DNA of 10,131 bases from an uncultured Pelagibacteraceae bacterium (lineage in GTDB: Bacteria; Pseudomonadota; Alphaproteobacteria; Pelagibacterales; Pelagibacteraceae). Shown in pieces: positions 5,195-10,131 of this stretch. The notes under the pieces are model-generated. The model worked only from the letters and a program-made list of their open reading frames with translations, did no database searches and was not told the origin of the DNA. Positions within the stretch are counted from its first letter, which is position 1. Each line of letters starts with the position of its first letter. Position numbers and translations under genes: made by a program. Location of the stretch: positions 1 through 10,131 of the forward strand of contig CACANV010000026.1 of assembly GCA_902533955.1 (NCBI GenBank), given 5' to 3'.

Positions 5195-8061
5195 TGTTAC
5201 ATAATTCTCAAAAAGATTTTATTAAGAGACACATTGGCCCTACAAAAGAAGAACAAGTAAAAATGTTAAAAGAGCTGAACTACAGCTCGATTGATGAATT
5301 AATTCAGAATACTGTTCCTGAAAAAATTTACTTTAAAGATAAACTAAGTATTGGTGATTCAAATTCTGAATATGAAGCTTTGAGGAAACTAAAAGCAATT
5401 TCAAAAAAAAATCAAATATATTCAAACTTTGTTGGCATGGGGTACTATGGAACTTACACTCCTTATGTTATTTTAAGAAATATTTTAGAAAACCCAGGAT
5501 GGTATACATCCTATACTCCTTACCAACCAGAGGTAGCTCAAGGCAGGCTTGAGATGCTTTTGAATTTTCAACAAATGGTTGTTGATTTTACGGGCATGGA
5601 CATTGCAAATGCTTCTTTGCTTGATGAAGGTACAGCAGCAGCTGAAGCAATGGGATTAAGTCACAGACTAAATAAGAAAGATAGTAATTTAGTTTTTGTT
5701 TCAGAGGATTGTCACCCACAAACTATAAGTGTTGTTCAAACAAGAGCAGAACCATTAGGCTTAAAAGTTTTAATAGGAAAAGAAGATGAAATTTTACAAA
5801 ATTTGAAAGAAGATTTAGTATGTGGAATTCTTCAATATCCAGGAACTTTAGGAGATATTAAAGATCCTAGTGAAAGTATAAGCAAAATTCATAAACTAAA
5901 TGGTAAAGCAATTATGGCATGCGATTTGTTAGCATTGGCTAAATTAAAAACACCAGGAGAACTTGGAGCGGATATAGCTGTAGGAAATTCTCAAAGATTT
6001 GGAATACCAATGGGGTATGGCGGACCTCACGCTGCTTTTTTTGCAACCAAGGATGAATACAAAAGATCAATGCCAGGAAGAATTATTGGTGTATCTGTTG
6101 ATAGACACGGCAACAAAGCTTATAGACTATCTCTTCAAACTAGAGAGCAACATATAAGAAGAGATAAAGCCACAAGTAATATTTGTACTGCTCAAGCATT
6201 ATTGGCAATTGTTTCTGCAGCTTATGCTATTTATCATGGGCCCAAGGGAATTAGAAAAATTTCAGAAAGAGTATCGCAGTTAGCAAAAAATTTTGCAGAT
6301 AAAATAAAACAATCTGGATATGAGCTATATTCCGATAATTTTTTTGATACTGTAACAATTTTAACTAGAGGTAAAACTGAACAGATTTTTAAAAATGCTT
6401 TAGATCAAAAAGTAAATATTAGAAAAGTAAATTCTGAAATGTTATCAATTTCTTTTGATGAAAAGAAAAATGTTTATAGAGCAAATCAATTATTAAAAAT
6501 ATTTAATGTAGCTGAGTCTATAAAAGAAAATCCAAATGAAAGTTTACCGAACTTACCTAAAAATTTGTTGAGAAAATCAAAATATTTAGAACATCCGGTA
6601 TTCAATTTATATCATTCAGAAACAGAAATGCTTAGATATTTAAAAAAATTAGAAGACAAAGACATTGCATTAAATAGAACAATGATAGCATTAGGATCAT
6701 GCACAATGAAATTAAATGCAGTTGCTGAAATGATACCTATTTCATGGAGAGAGTTTGCGGAACCTCATCCTTTTGTTCCAATTGAACAAATGGATGGATT
6801 TAGAAATCTTTTTACTGATTTAAAAAATTGGCTAAGATCGATTACAGGTTTTTCAGGAGTTTCACTTCAACCAAATGCAGGTGCTCAAGGCGAATATGCA
6901 GGACTAATGGTCATAAGAAAATATCACCTGGAAAGAGCAGAGGGGAATAGAAACATATGTTTAATTCCAAGCTCTGCTCATGGAACGAATCCAGCAAGTG
7001 CACAGATGGTTGGCATGAAAGTTGTTGTAGTAAATTGCGACAAAGAAGGAAATGTAGACTTTGAAGATTTAAAGAAAAAAACAGAAATTCATTCTGAAAA
7101 TCTTGGTGCTTTAATGATAACTTATCCCTCAACTCATGGAGTTTTTGAGGAAAAAATTAAAGATATATGTGATTTAATTCATAAGCACGGAGGGCAAGTT
7201 TATATGGATGGTGCAAATTTAAATGCACTTGTTGGAATAGCAAAGCCAGGAAACTTTGGACCGGATGTTTGTCATATAAACTTACACAAAACTTTTTGCA
7301 TTCCACACGGAGGTGGTGGACCAGGCATGGGACCAATTGCATGTAAAAGGCATTTAGAAATTTATTTACCTAATCATCCAGTCGTAAAAGACTGTGGACC
7401 AACAACTGGAATAGGACCGGTATCGTCTGCACCATGGGGCAGTTCAAGCATTTTGTCAATTTCTTGGATGTATATTAAAATGATGGGATCTGAAGGTTTA
7501 AAACTCGCAACTCAAATTGCCATTTTAAATGCAAATTATTTAGCAAATAGACTAAAAGATCATTACCCAATTTTATACAAAGGAACTAATGGCAATGTAG
7601 CTCACGAATGTATAATTGATATAAGATCTATTAAATCAGAAACAGGTGTTACAGAGGAAGATATTGCAAAAAGATTAATTGATTTTGGCTTTCACGCACC
7701 CACAATGTCTTGGCCTGTAGCTGGAACTATGATGATTGAGCCAACAGAAAGCGAAAGTTTGGCAGAGCTTGATAGATTTTGTGACACTTTGATAAAAATC
7801 AAATCTGAAATATATAAAATTAAATCTGGAGAGTATGATAAGATTGATAACCCGTTAAAAAATGCTCCACATACTGATTTAGAACTAACTTCAGATAACT
7901 GGGATCATAAATATTCTAGAGAAGAAGCGGCATATCCAGCTAAATTTTTACGTACAAATAAATTTTGGCCACCCGTAGCTAGAGTTGACAATGTGTACGG
8001 AGACAAGAATATTTTTTGCACTTGTCCGAGCATGGATGAATTTAAAGAAGACGCTGCATAA
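5194..8061 (+). CDS. gcvP: Glycine dehydrogenase (decarboxylating), P protein, full-length single chain
   Basis: GcvP is the PLP enzyme that decarboxylates glycine and loads the aminomethyl group onto lipoyl-GcvH. The 955-residue single chain carries both P-protein halves, unlike bacteria that split it into gcvPA and gcvPB. The N-terminal half begins with FIKRHIGP and includes the MGYYGTYTP and YTPYQPEVAQGRLE segments. The C-terminal half contains GSCTMKLNA, HGTNPASA and the PLP-binding HINLHKTFCIPHGGGGPGMG, with Schiff-base Lys699. The C-terminus RVDNVYGDKNIFCTCP is typical. The ATG overlaps the gcvH stop by one base, and AAAGAGA (5176-5182) is a plausible, slightly distant ribosome site. 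Only five bases separate its stop from the ATG of the following oxidoreductase. No domain is missing. Confidence 0.98.
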   Translation: MLHNSQKDFIKRHIGPTKEEQVKMLKELNYSSIDELIQNTVPEKIYFKDKLSIGDSNSEYEALRKLKAISKKNQIYSNFVGMGYYGTYTPYVILRNILENPGWYTSYTPYQPEVAQGRLEMLLNFQQMVVDFTGMDIANASLLDEGTAAAEAMGLSHRLNKKDSNLVFVSEDCHPQTISVVQTRAEPLGLKVLIGKEDEILQNLKEDLVCGILQYPGTLGDIKDPSESISKIHKLNGKAIMACDLLALAKLKTPGELGADIAVGNSQRFGIPMGYGGPHAAFFATKDEYKRSMPGRIIGVSVDRHGNKAYRLSLQTREQHIRRDKATSNICTAQALLAIVSAAYAIYHGPKGIRKISERVSQLAKNFADKIKQSGYELYSDNFFDTVTILTRGKTEQIFKNALDQKVNIRKVNSEMLSISFDEKKNVYRANQLLKIFNVAESIKENPNESLPNLPKNLLRKSKYLEHPVFNLYHSETEMLRYLKKLEDKDIALNRTMIALGSCTMKLNAVAEMIPISWREFAEPHPFVPIEQMDGFRNLFTDLKNWLRSITGFSGVSLQPNAGAQGEYAGLMVIRKYHLERAEGNRNICLIPSSAHGTNPASAQMVGMKVVVVNCDKEGNVDFEDLKKKTEIHSENLGALMITYPSTHGVFEEKIKDICDLIHKHGGQVYMDGANLNALVGIAKPGNFGPDVCHINLHKTFCIPHGGGGPGMGPIACKRHLEIYLPNHPVVKDCGPTTGIGPVSSAPWGSSSILSISWMYIKMMGSEGLKLATQIAILNANYLANRLKDHYPILYKGTNGNVAHECIIDIRSIKSETGVTEEDIAKRLIDFGFHAPTMSWPVAGTMMIEPTESESLAELDRFCDTLIKIKSEIYKIKSGEYDKIDNPLKNAPHTDLELTSDNWDHKYSREEAAYPAKFLRTNKFWPPVARVDNVYGDKNIFCTCPSMDEFKEDAA

Positions 8062-8066
8062 TATTG

Positions 8067-9305
8067 ATGAAAATTGCAGTGGTTGGATCAGGCATATCAG
8101 GTTTAAGTGCAGCTTATTATTTGTCAAAAAATCATCATGTAGACTTATTTGAGAGAGAAGATCATTTCGGCGGACATTCACATACATTAGATTTGATTAT
8201 AAATAATAAAAAAATAGCAGTTGATATAGGATTTATTGTTTTTAATCATGAAACTTATCCAAATTTAATAAAATTCTTTAAAGAGAATAGTATTGATATT
8301 GAAAAAAGTGATATGTCTTTCTCTGTTTCAGTACAAAATACAAAATATGAATATTGTGGAAAAGGTTTATCCGGAATGTTTGTAAATAAAATAAATATTT
8401 TTAATCCAAAATTTATAAAAATGTTTTTTAATATTTTAAATTTTTATAAAAAATGTAATCAAATTACAGAATATGAAAATAAAATAACATTAGGTGAATT
8501 TTTAAAAAAACATGGATACTCTGATGTTTTTATAAATTATCACTTAATTCCAATGGTTTCAGCTATTTGGTCTATGCCTCCTATTGAGGCAAGAAAAATG
8601 CCATTTAAATTTTTCTTAAAATTTTTTCAAAATCATGGTCTTTTCAAACTAAATAATAGACCACAATGGTATACTGTTACAAATAGAAGTAGAGCTTATG
8701 TTAATAAAATTTTATCAAAAATAAGTGGTGAATATTTTAAAAATTATAAAATTAATCAAATAAGAAGATTATCTTCTGGAGTTCAAATATTTTATGGTGA
8801 AATCAACGAATTTTTTGATTACGATAAGGTTATTATAGCCACACATGCAAACGAAGCTCTATCATTAATTGAGAAACCTTCATATGAAGAGAAAAATATT
8901 TTGTCAAACTTTAGTTACAAAGAAAATCTAGCAATAATTCATACAGATGAAAAATTTATGCCAAAAAATAGGAAAGCTTGGTCTTCATGGAATTCAATTG
9001 TTAATAATAAAAACTCAGAAATTAATTCTTTAACTTACTGGCTTAATCTACTACAAAATTTAAAGTGTAAACAAAATATATTTTTAACCCTTAATCCTTT
9101 TAAAGAAATTTCTAAAAATAAAATTTTGAAAAAAGTTAAATTTACACATCCTTTCTTTGATCAAAAAGCTTTAGAAAATCAAAATAAATTAAATATCCTA
9201 CAAAATAAAAAAAATATTTTATTTTGTGGAAGTTATTTTGGTTATGGATTTCACGAAGATGGAATCAAATCATCCATTAATATGATTAAAACTTTAGATG
9301 ATTAA
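8067..9305 (+). CDS. FAD/NAD(P)-binding oxidoreductase, COG2907-like
   Basis: The 412-residue protein begins MKIAVVGSGISGLSAAYYL, a Rossmann dinucleotide-binding motif (GxGxxG, 7-12). It continues with LFERE (27-31) and FGGHSHT (34-40), as in flavin amine-oxidase and phytoene-desaturase-like proteins. Mid-protein IWSMP, FFQNHGL and RPQWYTV, and the C-terminal FCGSYFGYGFHEDG (386-399), are typical of COG2907 predicted FAD proteins that sit beside DUF1365 and cyclopropane-fatty-acid-synthase homologs. It probably acts on membrane lipid acyl chains, but the reaction is not established. A TTG at 8064 immediately precedes the ATG at 8067; the ATG is preferred because it directly begins the conserved motif. 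No clear Shine-Dalgarno sequence is seen. It overlaps the DUF1365 gene by 8 bp, and its position just after gcvP implies a shared transcript. Confidence 0.88.
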   Translation: MKIAVVGSGISGLSAAYYLSKNHHVDLFEREDHFGGHSHTLDLIINNKKIAVDIGFIVFNHETYPNLIKFFKENSIDIEKSDMSFSVSVQNTKYEYCGKGLSGMFVNKINIFNPKFIKMFFNILNFYKKCNQITEYENKITLGEFLKKHGYSDVFINYHLIPMVSAIWSMPPIEARKMPFKFFLKFFQNHGLFKLNNRPQWYTVTNRSRAYVNKILSKISGEYFKNYKINQIRRLSSGVQIFYGEINEFFDYDKVIIATHANEALSLIEKPSYEEKNILSNFSYKENLAIIHTDEKFMPKNRKAWSSWNSIVNNKNSEINSLTYWLNLLQNLKCKQNIFLTLNPFKEISKNKILKKVKFTHPFFDQKALENQNKLNILQNKKNILFCGSYFGYGFHEDGIKSSINMIKTLDD

Positions 9306-10059
9306 AAACACTAAAATATATGAAGGAAGTGTAATTCATAAACGTTTTAAGCCAAAAGAACATTTTTTTAAATATAAAGTATTCTCCCTTTTAATTGATC
9401 TAGATGAACTGGAGTATATTGAAAATCAAATTAAATTTTTTTCTTATAATAAATTCAATATTATAAGTTTTTTTGATAAAGATCATGGACCTCGAAATGG
9501 ATCTTCAATAAGAAAATGGGTATTAAAAAATTTATATGATATTGGAATAAACGAAGAAAAAATTCAAATTAAATTATTGTGCTATCCTAGAATTTTTGGC
9601 TACGTATTTAATCCTTTAAGTATTTTTTTTGTTTATAATCAAAACTCCAAACTAATATCTGTTTTATATGAGGTAAAAAATACTTTTGGAGAACAACATA
9701 CTTATATTTTCAAAACTAATGATGATAAAACTATAATTAATAGTTGTAATAAAAAATTTCATGTCTCTCCCTTTATAGAAATGGAGTGCACATACTATTT
9801 TAGAGTATTAAATCCTTCAAATAGAATATCAGTAATTATTGATCAAAGTGATGTAGGTGGAAAACTTCTTCATGCATCCCAAGACGGTGTATCAAAAGAA
9901 TTGAACAATAAAAATCTCCTAGTTTCATTTATTTCACATCCTTTAATGACTTTTAAAATTATTGCCGCAATCCATTATGAAGCATTTAAATTATGGTTAA
10001 AAGGAATTAAAACTATTAAGAGAAAATTTAAAATTAAAAATAATATAAGTTTAGAGTAA
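9298..10059 (+). CDS. DUF1365 family protein
   Basis: The 253-residue protein matches DUF1365 (COG3496) along its whole length. It has IYEGSVIHKRFKPKEHFF (7-24), YKVFSLLIDLDEL (26-38), FFDKDHGPRNG (58-68), LLCYPRIFGYVFNPLSIFF (93-111), LYEVKNTFGEQHTY (123-136), KKFHVSPFIEME (152-163), LLHASQDG (190-197) and the C-terminal HPLMTFKIIAAIHYEAFKLW (214-233). No signal peptide is seen; the C-terminal tail is highly basic. The biochemical function is not known. The family almost always accompanies a COG2907 FAD protein and a Cfa-type methyltransferase, which is exactly the order here, so a role in modifying phospholipid acyl chains is likely. The start overlaps the upstream gene by 8 bp, and the next gene starts two bases after its stop. 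Confidence 0.9.
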   Translation: MIKNTKIYEGSVIHKRFKPKEHFFKYKVFSLLIDLDELEYIENQIKFFSYNKFNIISFFDKDHGPRNGSSIRKWVLKNLYDIGINEEKIQIKLLCYPRIFGYVFNPLSIFFVYNQNSKLISVLYEVKNTFGEQHTYIFKTNDDKTIINSCNKKFHVSPFIEMECTYYFRVLNPSNRISVIIDQSDVGGKLLHASQDGVSKELNNKNLLVSFISHPLMTFKIIAAIHYEAFKLWLKGIKTIKRKFKIKNNISLE

Positions 10060-10061
10060 AA

Positions 10062-10131
10062 ATGAATTTAAACAATTTGTCAGATAAAATTATCTTCAAG
10101 TCTTTAAAATTAATAAAGCATGGAAATATAA
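10062..10131 (+). CDS. Probable Cfa-family SAM-dependent methyltransferase, first 23 codons only
   Basis: An ATG at 10062, two bases after the DUF1365 stop, opens a frame that is uninterrupted to the window edge. The visible start, MNLNNLSDKIIFKSLKLIKH followed by GNI, resembles the N-terminus of cyclopropane-fatty-acyl-phospholipid synthase-like proteins, where a short helix ends in a K/R-hydrophobic-K/R-x-G segment before the first strand. The gene order (COG2907, DUF1365, then Cfa homolog) is the stronger argument. Such enzymes transfer a methyl or methylene group from S-adenosylmethionine to unsaturated acyl chains in membrane phospholipids. No catalytic motif falls inside the window, so the identity remains tentative. 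Confidence 0.55.
   Translation, partial: MNLNNLSDKIIFKSLKLIKHGNI

Noticed and set aside
6911..7342. Two minus-strand open frames (6911-7132 and 7157-7342) inside gcvP
   Set aside because: Both are antisense to the conserved catalytic half of gcvP and encode low-complexity sequence without family features.
7948..8187. Minus-strand open frame across the gcvP/oxidoreductase junction
   Set aside because: It is antisense to the conserved C-terminus of gcvP and to the Rossmann motif of the next gene; nothing supports expression.

Overview
The window is a compact, very AT-rich stretch of bacterial chromosome with standard-code genes that overlap or nearly touch. The strong A/T bias, a glycine riboswitch ahead of gcvTHP, and alphaproteobacterial-looking 5-oxoprolinase and DUF1365 modules point to a streamlined marine alphaproteobacterium, most likely SAR11 (Pelagibacterales). 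This placement is an inference from composition and content; no marker gene is present.

Region 1 (1-1017, minus strand): pxpA, the 5-oxoprolinase A subunit, reads leftward and shares one base with a secreted TPR-like gene that runs off the left edge. Region 2 (1046-3526, plus strand): pxpB, pxpC and an EamA/DMT-family permease overlap one another. They diverge from pxpA across only 28 bp. PxpA, PxpB and PxpC together make the ATP-dependent enzyme that reopens 5-oxoproline (pyroglutamate) to glutamate.

Region 3 (3527-8061): a non-coding leader carries a tandem glycine riboswitch, followed by gcvT, gcvH and full-length gcvP. These are the T, H and P proteins of the glycine cleavage system, which turns glycine into CO2, ammonia and methylene-tetrahydrofolate. 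The fourth component (L protein, dihydrolipoyl dehydrogenase) is not in the window. The linker between the aptamers plus the 5' strand of the second aptamer's P1 is an exact 12-nt complement of the gcvT translation start, including the AUG. This suggests a translational, glycine-ON switch.

Region 4 (8067-10131): five bases after gcvP comes a lipid-modification-type cassette. It holds a COG2907-like FAD oxidoreductase, a DUF1365 protein, and the first codons of a probable cyclopropane-fatty-acid-synthase-family methyltransferase. The spacing suggests co-transcription with gcvTHP, which would link one-carbon supply to lipid methylation. No tRNA, rRNA, IS element, CRISPR array or convincing intrinsic terminator was seen.
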